Shown: positions 34,890-47,094, counted from the first letter of the stretch. The stretch is 64,000 bases of DNA from Haemaphysalis longicornis (GCA_013339765.2 CM023457.1:76876192-76940191); one strand, 5' to 3'. Made by a program: numbers and translations. The notes: generated from the letters alone by a model not told the origin.

Positions 34890-36592
34890 CACTATGGGAC
34901 CGGGGCACACCTCAAGGTTCAGTTCTTTCTCCACTTCTTTTCAATCTCGCCCTCCTGGATTTGCCCCAGCCCCGACACCGACTCCATGGTAAACATCCAA
35001 GACTACCTTCAACAGGCTACCGATGTCGTTCACAACTATGCCTCCTCCGTGGGACTTCAATGCCCTCCACCCCCCCTCCCAATAATCTGAACTTGTCATC
35101 ATCCGTAAACATTCACCGGCTCTACAGAAAGAACCAGTCTGTACCCGCCTGGATGGTCATACTATATATACGGCCTAGCTCCTCACTTAAGATTTTAGGC
35201 CCCCACCATTCAGGCCATTACACGCAACAATGAGCCTTTATCTAAACTTTCCAAGGCTTTTAACCAAGTCTAAGCCGGTCGTGAGTCTCAGACATGCTTC
35301 ACGCGTTTCTAACCACCGCCGTGGCGAGAAGGAAAAAGACATGGTCTGGCTGGTCCAAGCATAGCTCTCCTTATCTCACGTGTCACGTATTTCGCACCCT
35401 ACCTTATCCTCATCAAAAGTGACACGGACACCATTGACCGGTTTATACGCAAAGCATTCAAGCAAGTGCTGAATCTTCCTATGAACACCTCCACGGCCCG
35501 TCTGTGGGCCTCCACAACACGGTGTCACAACTTATTGAAGGCCATTTATCTAGTCAATGTCTCCGTCTCACCCAAACACCTGCGTTCCTATAGCCCTCCT
35601 GAAAAGTCTTCACGTGACACCTCCCATGTAAGTCCACTGCTTCTGAGCCCCTCCCTCATCACTGGAGAAGTGTTATCCGGGTACGCCCCTTGCCAAAAAA
35701 TATGCACCCGACTTACATCCCGGCCGCCGAAAATCGCGAAGCCAAGCGCACGAGACCCTATGGAAAGCGTATACAGACGTCTCCTATACGGACGCTAGCA
35801 CCTATCCCAACGGACAGCATAAAAAAGTATACCCGTGGTCACCAACCACCAGGACCACCCTCGTAACTTCAGCGACGGTCAAGACGTCATCAATATCGAT
35901 TGCCGAAGAGTTCGCAATCGCATTAGCCCTCGTTCATACGAACCCCCCCCCATCATCACAGATTCTACAAGCAGCCTGCAGAAGTTTCCTAGCCGGTAGG
36001 GTGGCCCGCTCAACTTTAAAACTGCTTTGGCAGCATCAACCGTGTCGGAAAGTAATCCTCATCTGGGCTCCTGACCATTCCTCACTGACAGGCAATAATT
36101 TCGCTCACCAGCAAACCTGCGCCCTCTCCCTCCAGGCTACTGAGTATACCACACCCTCCGTCGCTGTAGTTACTTTCCAAGATATCACTCAATATTACCG
36201 GCCCCCGACCACAGCACTTCCCTCCTCCACATCTTAAACTATCAAAAGAAGAAGAATCACTACTTCGCCAACTGCAGAGCACTACCTTCCCTCACCCAGT
36301 TCGCCTCTACCGCATGTTCCCTACGCAATTTTCTGCTGAATGCAAGTTCTCTTTACAACCCGGCACTCTTCCTCATATCATGTTAGAGTGCAAGCACAAC
36401 CCCAACCTCCCCGTCTTCCATACCGCCTTCCCACCCCTGAGCTGTGGGAGGACCTCCTGATTAGCAGCGATCTGGATGTCCAGACACTTTTGGCCTGGAT
36501 CCAGAGCGAAGGCTGCCCGCTCATCACATAGCTTCCTTGAATAGGGAACCACTACCACTTCATCAGCTCAATAAAACGTTTTTACAACAACT
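34890..36592 (+). pseudogene. LINE A: decayed ORF2 (RT fragment, RNase H, C-terminus)
   Basis: A reverse-transcriptase block survives at 34900-34970 (GTPQGSVLSPLLFNLALLDL). After gaps, a FKQVLNLPMNTSTARLW stretch (35460-35515) matches the LINE linker. RNase H follows at 35785-36120: YTDAS (first Asp), AEEFAIALAL (Glu), then LIWAPDHSSLTGN with its His. The tail includes LPHIMLECKHN and ends DVQTLLAWIQ at a stop near 36530. AATAAA at 36570 is followed by a CTA-repeat tail. Many frameshifts and the lost RT core (no YADD motif) mark a dead copy of an RNase H-bearing (I-like) LINE. Confidence 0.85.
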
Positions 36593-36608
36593 ACTATTAC
36601 TATTACTG

Positions 36609-36647
<39 letters not shown>

Positions 36648-36657
36648 ATACTACTAC
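36593..36657 (+). repeat. CTA microsatellite (LINE A tail)
   Basis: CTA/TTA triplets directly after the LINE A polyadenylation signal; the usual simple-repeat tail of this LINE class, expanded. Confidence 0.9.
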
Positions 36658-37008
36658 TTACCACAGGACGGTCCGTTCTTGTGGCTATAACGCCATGCCA
36701 TTGCCAACCACTGCCGTTTGTGTCCCATTTGCTGAGACCCCTTAATTTGGCACAGGCCCTGCTTATTGTGTTTCATTTAACTTGCCCAGTCGTCAGTACG
36801 TTTAGCGGGAAGCAGCGGATTCGACTTTAGCGTGGCAAACCTCGAATATTCCTACGAGAAACTGTTCAAAGGGATAGGGAGCACTTATTAAACTTTAGAG
36901 GGAGGCAGTAATTGTGACTAAATTGCATTAGAAGACGATGAATGCGCAAATCGTTGCTCTCTCCGGCTGAGACGAGGAACGATTCTACTGTGGTTCCTTT
37001 TCGTTCCA

Positions 37009-37239
37009 GGGGCGGTATTCTCGAGTTTTGTCCCTTTTGCGTCCCTTTAAAAAGTGTCCCTTTTGGCAAGCCCTGATTGGCTGAAAGCAAACAACCGGAA
37101 GTGACGTAACGCAAGCGCGGCAAACCTACTGCTAACCTTTCTCCATGCTGCCAACGTCCCCTTAACCGGGAAATACGTCACGATGAAAGGGACGCAAAAG
37201 GAACGTTTTCAAAAGGGACAGTTACGAGAATACCGCCCC
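37009..37239 (+). mobile_element. MITE U1
   Basis: Perfect 15-bp inverted ends GGGGCGGTATTCTCG (37009-37023) and its complement (37225-37239), followed by TGTCCCTTTT-type subterminal repeats on both sides. Core GATTGGCTGAAAGCAAAC recurs in U2 and U3 and, inverted, in U4. No coding frame. Confidence 0.8.
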
Positions 37240-38429
37240 AGATGTAACGTCGTAACACCCACCTATGAACTCTGTCAGATTTGCTGGTGTCAGCAATAAA
37301 GCAATATGCACAGGAGAAGCACAGGACCCCCGATCTCAGACGGCGTGAATTTTCAATGCGAGCAATGCGAGGGATATTGTGCGTATACCAGGCAGTGCTA
37401 GCAAAATGGGCATATCACCCAGCGTTGGACACCTGGCAGAACACATGAAAAGGGCCATGCTAGACAGACACTCGTCCTAACTGAGGGCGGTTATTGTTGG
37501 ATGCGGTAAATGTTTCGTAACAGCTCGTTCACGAGTCCACGAGGCGATGAAGAGGGCTCTCCAGCTGCACTTGGCGCTCTTCCCACGCGATGGCGCCACT
37601 TGTCTGGACGCCAAATTCCCGGGGAATGGGGACGGTTGTATGTTCCTCGATTGCACCGATTTGAAATCACCCCGAATTTACGCCATAGAGGGAAAATAGT
37701 TTATTCCAACGGTTCGCTGTACCCGCTGTTTGCTGGCGGCAACGTAAGGGCGCAAGCTCAACCAACACAACGTCGATATTATGTCGCGGGCGTCCTCGTC
37801 TTTCGTGTTCTCAGCAGACGGCCATGTACACCGAGGTCATTAAAAAAAAAAGCGTCCATCAAGTGTTTTCACCATGACTCAATGCCATTCCTTTCTTCCG
37901 CTTTCGTGGTCAAAAAAAGCACTCGAAACTGTTTATCGCATGGTCGCTGGTTCGCTTGCTCGCCTGGGTGCGGCAGTATTTTCAAATGCGTAGCCAGGGT
38001 GACAAGATACACGGGGGTTTCGGTGTCAGAACACCCCACAAAATTTTCTGAGACGTGCATACCCACTCTGTGCCCTCTGCATTTCCGCCTGTTTCTTCGC
38101 CACGCTGTTTATCATATATAAAAACAAAATAAAATCCAAAAGACAATGAAAATGAAGTTATGGTAGCGCAGGCTATCTTTCCTTTCAGGTTATTTGTTAT
38201 GTCGGAGGCGTAGAACACCACCCGAAACACATTTCTGGCTAGGCCACTGGTGTCACTCATTTATGTGCATGTTCTTGACGTGGAAGAGACATCTTCGGGG
38301 CACTACGACGTTTCGGCTCCTTTTTTGAAGCCGTGCGCCAGACTGCGGTAAAGTTGGGAGCTGGGGTAGTACTGGAAGTGCAGCATGCTTTGCCGGCGTG
38401 GGAGGTAGGCGCAAACCCATTTTCTCAGT
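37240..38429. other. No gene recognised
   Basis: A 203-codon plus frame (37510-38121) spans a piece of a common dispersed repeat (GCGTAGCCAGGG at about 37988), so it is not taken as a gene. Splice-bounded coding sequence was not found. Confidence 0.5.
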
Positions 38430-38629
38430 AATAGGCAGTTTTAGCATATCGTTACGGTGTTTGCGTTACCGTTTACCGTGTTACCGGAAGCCGCTGGCGA
38501 CGGTGAAGCCTGTGCCGGTAAGTTATCGTTCGCGGTAACTCTCGCGCTGTGCACTCACGCGGTAGGCGGTAACGCAAACACGGTACCGATCTATGAACGT
38601 TGGTACCGATATGCTAAAACTGCCTAATC
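38430..38629. mobile_element. MITE V1
   Basis: Ends AATAGGCAGTTTTAGCATAT and its complement (38608-38629) pair for 21 bp with one change. Inside, GTTTGCGTTACCG pairs with CGGTAACGCAAAC. The gypsy LTR starts one or two bases beyond the right end. Confidence 0.75.
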
Positions 38630-38630
38630 A

Positions 38631-38938
38631 TGTCCCTGGTCCTCCAGCGCGCGACATTTATATCAATTATAAGAGGGTTTTCAGGCTTTATTCTTCAGCC
38701 GCACCAGCAGCAGCGGTAGCACCGAAGCACCAAGTCGCGCTGACCAGCAAGTCGAGACGGAGAGCCAACGAGACGAGACTTCTTCTTCGTCCCAGCGATG
38801 GCGATGGGACATCCACGAGTTGGTGCCTCTTCCATGTGTGGCTTCTGTGTCACATACCCACGTATTGCGAATGACCAGTGCTGTCCACGCTCCTACATTA
38901 TTTAAACGAGTATGGTGTTGGCGATGGTCTTCCTTACA
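38631..38938 (-). repeat. LTR of a gypsy-type retrotransposon (3' LTR)
   Basis: On the minus strand the segment starts TGTAAGGAAG and ends CCAGGGACA (TG...CA), 308 bp. It is preceded by a purine-rich tract, CCCGGGGGCAAT, as expected for second-strand priming, and has AATAAA near its end (about 38686-38691). It lies just downstream of the integrase reading frame. The partner 5' LTR is not in place, so boundaries rest on the TG/CA ends and the tract. Confidence 0.65.
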
Positions 38939-38973
38939 ATTGCCCCCGGGAACGAAAGAGCCATCCTGGCGAC

Positions 38974-39961
38974 TCAGGGAGATGAAACTACGACGGGGTC
39001 AATATAAGGCTTGAGGCGCTGAACATGGGCTATATCTTTGCCGCGGCAACGCTGATCGGGCGACGGAGTGAGAGGCTCAACCACATAATTTACTGGAGAC
39101 GTCCGCTTGACGATGCGGTAGGGACCCTGGTAGCGCGAAAGCAGTTTACTGCTCAAGCCTGGCGTAGACACTGGAACCCACAGCCAGACAAGCGACCCTG
39201 GTGAGTAGGTAGGAGCGGGAGTCGTTTCGTCGTGGTGCGACTTCTGACGCTGCTGATCTTCCGTAGTTAACGATCGGGCCAACTGACGACACTCTTCGGC
39301 CTGCTTGGCAACGTCGGAGATGGGTGTGCACTCTGACTCATCGGGCCGATAGTGAAGTATGGTGTCCAGTGTGCATGAAGGCTCACGGCCATACAAAAGA
39401 AAAAAACGGAGAGAAGCCGGTCGTGGCCTGCGTGGCGGTGTTGTATGCGTAAGTCACGAATGGTAGTACTGCGTCCCAGTCGGAATGGTCCGCCGCGACG
39501 TACATAGCAAGCATGTCACTCAGAGTGCGGTTGAAACGTTCGGTCAGTCCATTGGTCTGAGGGTGATACGCCGTGGTGGTGCGATGGATCGTGCGGCAGG
39601 ACTTAAGAAGGGCCTCTATAACTTCAGACAGAAAAACCCTTCCTCGATCACTGAGGAGTTCACGCGGCGCCCCATGCCGTAAAATGAAGTGCCGAAGTAG
39701 GAAGGAGGCTACTTCGCGTGCGGTAGCAGCAGGCAGGGCGGCAGTCTCGGCGTACCGGGTCAAGTAGTCGACAGCAACAACGACCCATCGGTTGCCATCT
39801 GCAGTGCAAGGAAGAGGTCCATAAAGGTCGATTCCTACACGGTCGAATGGTCTTGCTGGACACGGTAAGGGCTGCAAAGGCCCAGTTCCTTGGCGGGGAG
39901 GATATTTTCGGCGTTGGCATCGAACACACGAACGGACGTATTGACGAACGAAGCGGTACAC
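38974..39961 (-). pseudogene. Ty3/gypsy pol remnant: integrase
   Basis: Minus-strand frame 39961-39383 encodes the integrase zinc-finger end (CVRCQRRK) and a catalytic core in which all three acidic residues can be seen: Asp in VGIDLYGPL, Asp in LLSDRG and Glu in LTERFNRTL. A frameshift near 39393-39400, in a homopolymer, moves the rest into the next frame (39396-38974), which carries a GPYRIV motif of the GPY/F module and ends DIAHVQRLKPY before the stop. Protease, reverse transcriptase and RNase H are missing: homology stops at 39961. Integrase inserts element cDNA into chromosomes; this copy is truncated and frameshifted, so inactive. Confidence 0.9.
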
Positions 39962-40600
39962 AATAAATAATTAAATTTATTATTTCCAGTGGAGCTATGG
40001 AAACATTTAAAAGGGCAGTAGTACTACCACGAAAGCACCTTGCGCCACGCTAGTGTGAATTGAATTCAATTGAAAAAGAATTTCTTTCACGTCTGAGCGA
40101 GAGGAGACTGGCGCTAAAGGCACAGACGGCCCGACGGAGGTCCTCAGCCCCCTACACTACGTGTCTTACTGGGCACATCCAATTCAGTTGACAATTGGCT
40201 GTTCCCTCTTCTCCCCATCCCCATCTCGTCGCTCCCGGTGTCATGCACATGCAACACCAACTGGGCGGTGTTGTGTCATGTGACCAGCTGGTCCGGCGGA
40301 ATTGCCCTCCATTGACCATTCCATTCGCCATGGAATTCACCATTTCATTCCCCATCCCCTATAAAGGTGGTGGTTGTTATTTTGTTAGTAATCAAACGCA
40401 ATATGTACTATTTCTATTTTACAAATGGTCGCTAACTCGAACTGTCAACTGATGCCTGGCCTCAGAGCGTGTCTTCTTGCAATGAAAGAAGACGACGTGT
40501 GTGAACTCTGTACCGAAGCTCGTCTATAGCAAATTAGGTATTGCTGCTGTGAGTACTGTGGTCGCATCCGCAGGCCTGCTATCGCCATTAGTTGAATTCG
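39962..40600. other. No gene recognised
   Basis: The gypsy element ends abruptly in AT-rich sequence at 39962. A TATA-like CTATAAAGG at 40360-40368 follows CCAT-rich repeats (40318-40358); whether it is a promoter is unclear. Confidence 0.4.
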
Positions 40601-41095
40601 GGTTCTAGACCCCACGAAAGAAATGCGCGCAAATCCATGGGACAAGAGTTTTACACCCTTTTCGGCCAAAGAGGGTGTAAAAAAAAAGTTTAGTGTGTAC
40701 GCATGGAGCAGAGGACGTGATCCAATGTCTCGGGGTCGGGGCAGTGGGCACAGGTGAGTGTGGTCTTGCGACCCTGCCTGTGGAGGCGTGTTGCTGTGTT
40801 GCAGCAGCCGGTGTGGAGCCGGAGGAGGAGGGACCGCTCTGTTTGGGATATCCCTCTGGCGGGAAGGAGCCGCGGGGCCTCACCGGTGGCCACTCGTTTG
40901 CAGGGATGGTGGGCGGCCACCTCTCGCCTGATGACATCCCTGGCCACGTCATAGCGCACCAGGGACGCGGAAACTGTGGGCATTGGGGAGTGGTGGGATG
41001 CTTTGGCTAAATCATCTGCAGCCTCGTTCCCCGGTATGCCAACGTGGGCAGGAAGCCACTGCGGTCGGGGCTTGCAGCCTTACCCCTGCAGGTCG
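40600..41095 (-). pseudogene. LINE C: end of RNase H and C-terminal region
   Basis: Minus strand. The end of an RNase H domain, WLPAHVGIPGNEAADDLAK (about 41065-41010), runs in frame into MPTVSASLVRYDVARDVIRR, LLLRLHTGCCNT and the zinc-knuckle-like CAHCPDPETLDHVLC, then stops at 40690. The frame is open and fairly well kept for about 125 codons, so this insertion may be younger than LINE A. It is 5'-truncated near 41095 and lacks the usual last residues. Confidence 0.8.
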
Positions 41096-41685
41096 CGCAG
41101 CTTGGCAACTAGAAGAGATGCACACGCCTTCATAAAGATGCACCAGTGGACAACTATTTTTCCCCTCCTGTCCGCTGTTGCGAGATTACAACGTGTGGCT
41201 GGCAAGGTAACAGCTGTATGCGACGAGCGTTCCAACGAAGAGGGGGACATTGGTTTCTTCACAAAATGGTTACTCGAAGTCCTGTGCACACTCGTATATA
41301 AAACAGATATTGCAGTGACCAAAACAACGTGCCCTGTGGCGTCATTAAAGCAAAAAATGGACAAGATTTTTGTTTGAATGCAGGCTCTCCTTCTAATTTT
41401 TTTTGCTGGCGGCGTATACCCCCCTCCCAAAAAATAACACCCCCCCCCCCTCCCCCACCTCCCGAAAAAAATATTTCCGGCTACGCCACTGCAAGGCTTG
41501 ATTTCTGATGCGGTTCCACATGATTGGTTGGTCACGCAAACAAAAAAAAAATATCCCAAAATGAACCCGTGCAGCTAATCACGCGAGACCAAATTAGAAA
41601 TATACACTGCCGAAAGCTTTTCGGCACCCCGTACAATTTATCTCGATATAGTTTCCGCAGCTGGTACGAGATTCTCACTTATGTT
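41096..41685. other. No gene; C-rich repeat end at 41400-41500
   Basis: 41400-41480 has runs of C and ends with CCGGCTACGCCACTGC, a repeat end also glimpsed at 37985 and, inverted and diverged, at 48213-48250. The rest is unassigned. Confidence 0.45.
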
Positions 41686-41810
41686 AGTTCACTCTACGTA
41701 TGTCCGTTTTATGTCCGTTTCCAAGCATCCGTTTTGAACAAGGCTCGATTGGCCGAAAACGGACGACCCGAATGTGACCCGACACAAGCAGGGCGGGTCA
41801 TCGCTTTTAG
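41686..41810 (+). mobile_element. MITE U2 fragment
   Basis: Repeated TGTCCGTTT units, then CGATTGGCCGAAAACGGACG, aligned with the U1 and U3 cores. The right terminus cannot be found. Confidence 0.5.
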
Positions 41811-42171
41811 GGGGGCCACGAACTTTAAGACCTCGCTTTGTCCGGGGCTTGCGTCCGTGTACACATTGTTGCGCATGCGCTAAGAGCATTGGATTGGAAT
41901 GGATTTTGATTGGATTAAATTGAATTGTATCAGATTGGAATTGTATATACTGTACACAGGCGTTGTCACTCATTTGCATGCGCGAGTGGGCAATGTCACG
42001 GGTGATTTACGGTAAGAACGATCCCCAGTGCTTCGCCCACTCGTCATGATTGACTTCGTGGAGATGCGTGAATTTTTTGTGCATGTCGTTGGACAGAGGC
42101 CTCCCAAGTGAAACTACGCCACCATTGAAACGGACGCGGTATGATGTTTTTGAAATGCACACAACTCTGAT

Positions 42172-42402
42172 TTCCGCCCCCGTGTGGAATTCTCAGCTCT
42201 GTCCGTTTCATGTCCGTTTACCGAGCGTCCATTTCGAGCGATTGGCTGAAAGCAGACGACCCGGCGGTGCCGCAGCGCAAGCAATGCGGAACGTCGGAGT
42301 ATTTACATGTCATAGATGAGACGCCTGGCGAGTGCAACTACATCACGAATGGACGCGAAATCGACATTTTTGGAACGGACAAACTCAAACTTCCGCTCTA
42401 GG
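42172..42402 (+). mobile_element. MITE U3, diverged
   Basis: CCCCGTGTGGAATTCTCAG at the left and GGACAAACTCAAACTTCCGC at the right resemble decayed U ends; CGATTGGCTGAAAGCAGACG is the core. 42403-42960 holds nothing recognised. Confidence 0.5.
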
Positions 42403-42959
42403 TTCACACTGTACATATAGTGTTAGGGAGTCAGTGATCATTAAGCAAGGAAGGATTTGAGAGAGGATTTGTCGTCAAAAAGGTGTGCGACGTTGAGCAA
42501 CGCGAATTCGCAGTGCCGGAAACTTTACACTGATCTTCAGCGAGAGGGTGGTGACAACCCTTGGCGTGAGGGTCACTGAAATGTATTTTGTCCCACACCT
42601 CTAAAGAGTGAGGAAGTCGCAAGCGGCGAACGTGGCTGTTTTCGGGTCCCGATAATGTATAGAGTAACGGTTCATACCGTCTCCCACTCCAGTGAACGGT
42701 GGCATTTGTAGCGGGAGCGTGAGAAGTGACCACAAGCCTCACACTCTAAACGGCATGGCCGTTCATCCCGATCGGTGTAATGTTATCTACGCATACTCTC
42801 AAGCAAGCCGATCTTTGAAAAGCAGTGCTTCCAGCGAAAACTAACAAACCAGCAAACAAACACGGCCCCTTATCCGCAGCCAGGCTGCGCTACTTTGTGA
42901 AAGGGGGGCCATGTGGCACAGTGAAGCTTAGCCGCGGCGAACACTAACCAGACGGACCG

Positions 42960-44144
42960 GCATGGCAAGAGGTCGTCGAGTGCTCCAGTGGCGGCCCTTA
43001 TCGCCCCCTCGCAACTACTCCGAAGAAAAGGCGGCGCAATGAAGCGGCGAAGAAAAGGGCCATGCCGGCATCTGTCTCCCGAGGAGGGGCGGCCGGCGGC
43101 GTATTTCCGCGTTCACCGTCCACTGCCAGAGGGGACGACACCGTCGGGGAGGCAGAGGACGCCGACCTCCGGGCCCCTCGCCGGCCGGCGGCGACCGACC
43201 GCGCGCGCAGATACCGGCAGCCGAGGCGACCTGTTGCGCGTCCGCACTGGCGCGCCAGCCGCCGCGCACATCTCCAACTTCTGTCTGCGCCGTTCCAAAA
43301 ACAAAAAAGAACGGCTCCGCGAGCGGTCCTACGGTGGCTTCCTTTCCTGTTTTTGACGCTATTTTGAAAGAGTGTCAAAAAGCTTGACGATCTTTTTGAA
43401 ATAAATCTGAACGCCGCGCGGCGGGCGCAGCGTACAAACGCTAACTGCTCGACTTCGTTGGCGAGAAAGTTTACGGTCGCTTCGGGACGTACAGTTAGTT
43501 TGTGACGTCTCTGCTGCTGGAAGCGGCTTTTCAGGGACAAAAGGAAGCGCCCCCAAGCGCGCTGGAGCGCCGGGGCGCGTTCGCGAGTCCTTGCCGCGTC
43601 GGGCCGTAAAAACTATGACGTCAGAGCTACGCGCGGCTACGCCGCGCTGTCATTGGTCGCCGCCGCCTCCCTTCCTTCCAGGTGCGCGTGTTGCCCAGGT
43701 GGCCGGAGCGGCGCGCGGCCCGACCAGCCTGTTGAGTTCGTGCCACCGCTTGCGCGCTGCAGCGGCGTTGACCGGGTTCCGTTTGACGATTGTGTGCTGC
43801 GGCGAGCCGTCTTTTGTCTGCGCTGCTCGTCGTCGTTGTCGCCGCGAGTTTGTGGAAACTACATGTCAACCGCGCCGTGTTGGCGGCAGTGAGAGGCTCC
43901 GACGTGTGCAGTGTTCGTGCGTGGTGGTGGTTCGTCGGGGCCGCCGACCCTCCGGAAGTTGTGTCGGTTGCACGGGCCGCCGCTGCTGTCATGGCGGTCC
44001 GCCGTGTTGTGTAGCGCGGGACGTTTCGGCTCGTTCGCGCGTGCTCGTCGCCAAGGCAGTTGGGCGCGTCAGTTCATGGCTTTAGCGCGGCCACCCCGTC
44101 CTGTCGTCTAGCGGGGCCACCGCCAGGAATACCGTGCCTTCGCC
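42960..44144 (+). promoter_or_regulatory. CpG island and promoter of a plus-strand gene
   Basis: About 1.2 kb that is clearly richer in G, C and CpG than its surroundings. It has a perfect CRE octamer TGACGTCA at 43616-43623 and an inverted CCAAT box (CATTGGTC) at 43651-43658, 36 bp apart, the usual spacing for a TATA-less housekeeping-type promoter. Transcription is expected to begin roughly 43680-43800. Open frames on both strands here are by-products of low stop-codon density. The exon end at 44147 gives the direction. Confidence 0.6.
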
Positions 44145-44147
44145 ATG
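44145..44147 (+). CDS. First coding exon reduced to a start codon (ATG then GTAAGT)
   Basis: At the downstream edge of the CpG island, CGCCATG is followed at once by a full consensus donor GTAAGTG (44148-44154). This implies an exon made of 5' untranslated sequence plus the initiator codon only, a known arrangement in animal genes (calmodulin is an example). The second exon should begin in phase 0. I could not find it in the remaining 20 kb, so the product is unknown. A chance ATG-GTAAGT is possible, but the position at the island edge argues for function. Confidence 0.45.
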
Positions 44148-44154
44148 GTAAGTG

Positions 44155-47094
44155 GGCTCCCCCGTACCTTCTTACCCTCTCCGCATTGCAGCCCCGACAG
44201 TGCTGGGAGCAAGCGACGCGAAAAATGCTCCGTTAATCGGGGACACGCGTCTGGGCTGCTTCGTGCTCGTGCTGTGTTCTTTTTTTTTTCCCCTCTCTAG
44301 CGTCTCCCCGCTCCGTGCTGACCGGTGTTTTGTTGTGACGAAACCTCGTCAGTTGTTAGCGTGTGTGGGTTCAGCGGCCTGTCAGACCCGTGAGATCTCG
44401 CTGTCACGGCATTGTACGCTTACGTAAGCGTCTTTCTTCGCTAGCGATCCTTGGCATACATAGTCGACCGCTTGTCGCACGCAGCGTGATAATTGGCCGC
44501 TGCGGAGTCGTTGCAGTGTCCGAGCGCAAAAATGAATTTTTTCTGCCAAGATGGTGTCGTCGACGGCCACGGACGACAAGTTGTTGTCGATCATCTGACG
44601 GGTGGTTCCCTCGTCAGAAGCTTTTCGCAAAAGAATGTTCGGATTGTTTCGAAATCATCCGCGGTGTCTTGACGTAGCGTGTTTCACATTTGAGCTGTGT
44701 GAAACGAAGCTTTGGTTGCGGATATTTAACGAGAAACCTGTCTTTTTAATGCTGAGTACCTGTGGAGATCGTGCACGACGTTTCGTGTTACAATTACGGT
44801 ATCTTTATTGTTACCGTGCTTACTGTTTTGCACTTGTTACTTCTAGGAGCAATGGGCGCTTGTAAACTGAGATAGGAAAGCACTGTGTAAAATGCTATCG
44901 GAGGCCGTTTAATCGCACAACTTAAAAAAGGGACTGGCTATCAACCGCTTATCGCAATCGGTGCGGGCAGCGCGTCCGCGAGCCATTGTAGCCGCTAGCG
45001 CGCGTCAAGACGTTTCCATACTGACAAGCCGACCAAAACCGCCCCAGGCCGTACAGCCATCTACGACTTTGAATACGAGCAAGGGAACGCGCCTCCAGGC
45101 AAGTTGCACATCGTTGTATGTAGTATGTGAAAGGTAGTTGCATTGATTGCATGAAAGAGGGTATGAGAACTGTTCTAGTGACATTGAACTCCATTTTTAT
45201 CGCGTATGGCTTACGTTCATTCGAATCAGATGGAGGGTAGTCTTTTTAATGCCGGTAAAGAAGTGATCGTGTTTAAAACGCAGCAGATTTGCCAGGGGAC
45301 ATCTGCTGTTAATGGTGCACCCATCGGGTTCGTGACAGGTGCTTTGCTAGGAAAGGGTTGAACGTTCGAAAGTCTTGGTTGAAGCGCTTTAAGCTTTCCT
45401 TTAAAAAACCGTTGTCAGCACAGTGCACTCTCTTTAACTGATTATATTCAAGTTCTTTAACAGATGCCATAGAACTGCTAGGTTAACGTTTTCTTATCTT
45501 TACAAGAAAGTAAAATTATAAAAGGCCGTTTCTTACCGTTCTACTACGGCAGAGTCCTTGAATTGAAGGACTGTGAATATGGTAACGCCTGCTGTTACAG
45601 AACGAAGTCCGCAAGGCGGTATTAGGAGACTGGGGGCACGTAAATGTATTAACATGTGCCTGAACAAAGTAGGTGAGAATCTGCGAATAGGTACTAGTGT
45701 AGTTGCAAATCCATGAGAGCTGAGGCGACATCGAAGTTGGCTGTCCTTTCGGTAATTTCTGAAGTCAGCCGCTAAGGGCTTTCGACGTTTTCTCTTTTGG
45801 CGAGCCCTTACAGCGGGTTACAGGTTTAGATCCCCTCTTGTATAGAAAAACTAGAAATTACCCCCTTTTATCTCCATGACGTAGAAGCAAATTTTCACAG
45901 ATAACAGAACAAGCTCTTAGCTGTCGCTCAATGAGACTGCCTCGAAATTCTCCTGTACTTCGGATGCAATCGCTCCAGCGTTGAGCAGTTGTACCAGTTG
46001 TCGCCTGAAACACTGGGCAATATTTGGTTCCGCGCAGGTCATTGTCGGCAAAACAATTCATAATGTTCTCGTCGAAATAACCGCCTGTGATCATCGACCC
46101 CGCTGTTTTGACGCCGGCCAGTCACGGACGGCTGCTGTCACTGACGTGCCATTTCAACGGCAATTGTCCAGTTGTCGGAAGATGGAAGTCGTTGCCCGTG
46201 TCTACTCCGCTAACCACTTGGAGCAAGCAATATAAATACATCTCGACGAGGAGACGCGCGCGGGTTCTCTACCGGCAGTGGCGGCCATATTTTTTTTAGG
46301 TGCGGAGTACCTTAGGGCCTCCCAATGTCCGTCCGCGTCCATCCATGCGCACACCACCATCATGCGAAAATCTGTCGGGGCGCAAATCGGATGTCACTCG
46401 GGGCGCAACTTGGATGTCATTTCGAGTCCCCGTACTCCGCACCCTCGCCATCATCCACGGAGTGGAGATTGAGATGCTGCCATTTTTTTTTTCTTGGAAT
46501 TAACGGCCGTACGTGTGCCGAGATTTCGGTGCATGTTATAAACATCCCCAGGTGGTTTGAACCAATCGCTATCCGTCCTCTGCCGCGCGCCTGGTAGCGC
46601 AGGTGGATCCCGACATTGTTCCTATAAAAATAAATAAATGTGTTCGCCATGTTGTTTCCGCTGGGAGCAGCTGCTCTCAACGACTTCTCCCGTCTTCGCA
46701 GCGGGGAAGGGACGAGTGTTGTGATATATTCCAGCGAGCTTTTCGTCATCAGTCTATCTGCAGACGGTGCCCAACGTAAACAAACAAAAAGAGTTCGGTT
46801 TAATCCCCGCCGTGAGGCGCAAAATGGAGTGAATAAACTTCTATTTCAGCGAGCTTTGTGATATTTGTCTCGTTCGTTCGCGATTGTGAAGCCCGTTGCT
46901 GTGCGACTGAACCGTTCTGTTGGCTGAGTGCGATAGGTTCTGGGTTCGACAAATATAGAGGTATTGAAGGGAACATGCGAAGCACTGGTGACATCCCCCC
47001 CCAGCCGCCATCCGGCGATTTCTTGCCTGACGTCACGGGATGTTGGTTGTGCGATTTGCGGCCGACGATTTAAGCCACCGCCATAAAACATGAC
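44155..47094. other. Probable intron; no gene recognised
   Basis: Mostly unassigned single-copy-like sequence. A short ATG frame at 44550 (MVSSTATDDK) ends after 15 codons; its AAGATGGTG context resembles a YY1 site. 46270-47075 contains overlapping chance frames and no recognisable repeat. Confidence 0.45.

Noticed and set aside
37510..38121. 203-codon plus-strand open frame
   Set aside because: No domain or codon bias, includes part of a common dispersed repeat near 37988 and has no splice or promoter context.
40360..40368. TATA box of a gene or LTR
   Set aside because: A single CTATAAAGG after low-complexity sequence with no exon or transcription context.
44550..44597. Short ATG frame (MVSSTATDDK) as a gene start
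   Set aside because: Ends after 15 codons without a donor; probably within the intron or downstream of the true promoter.
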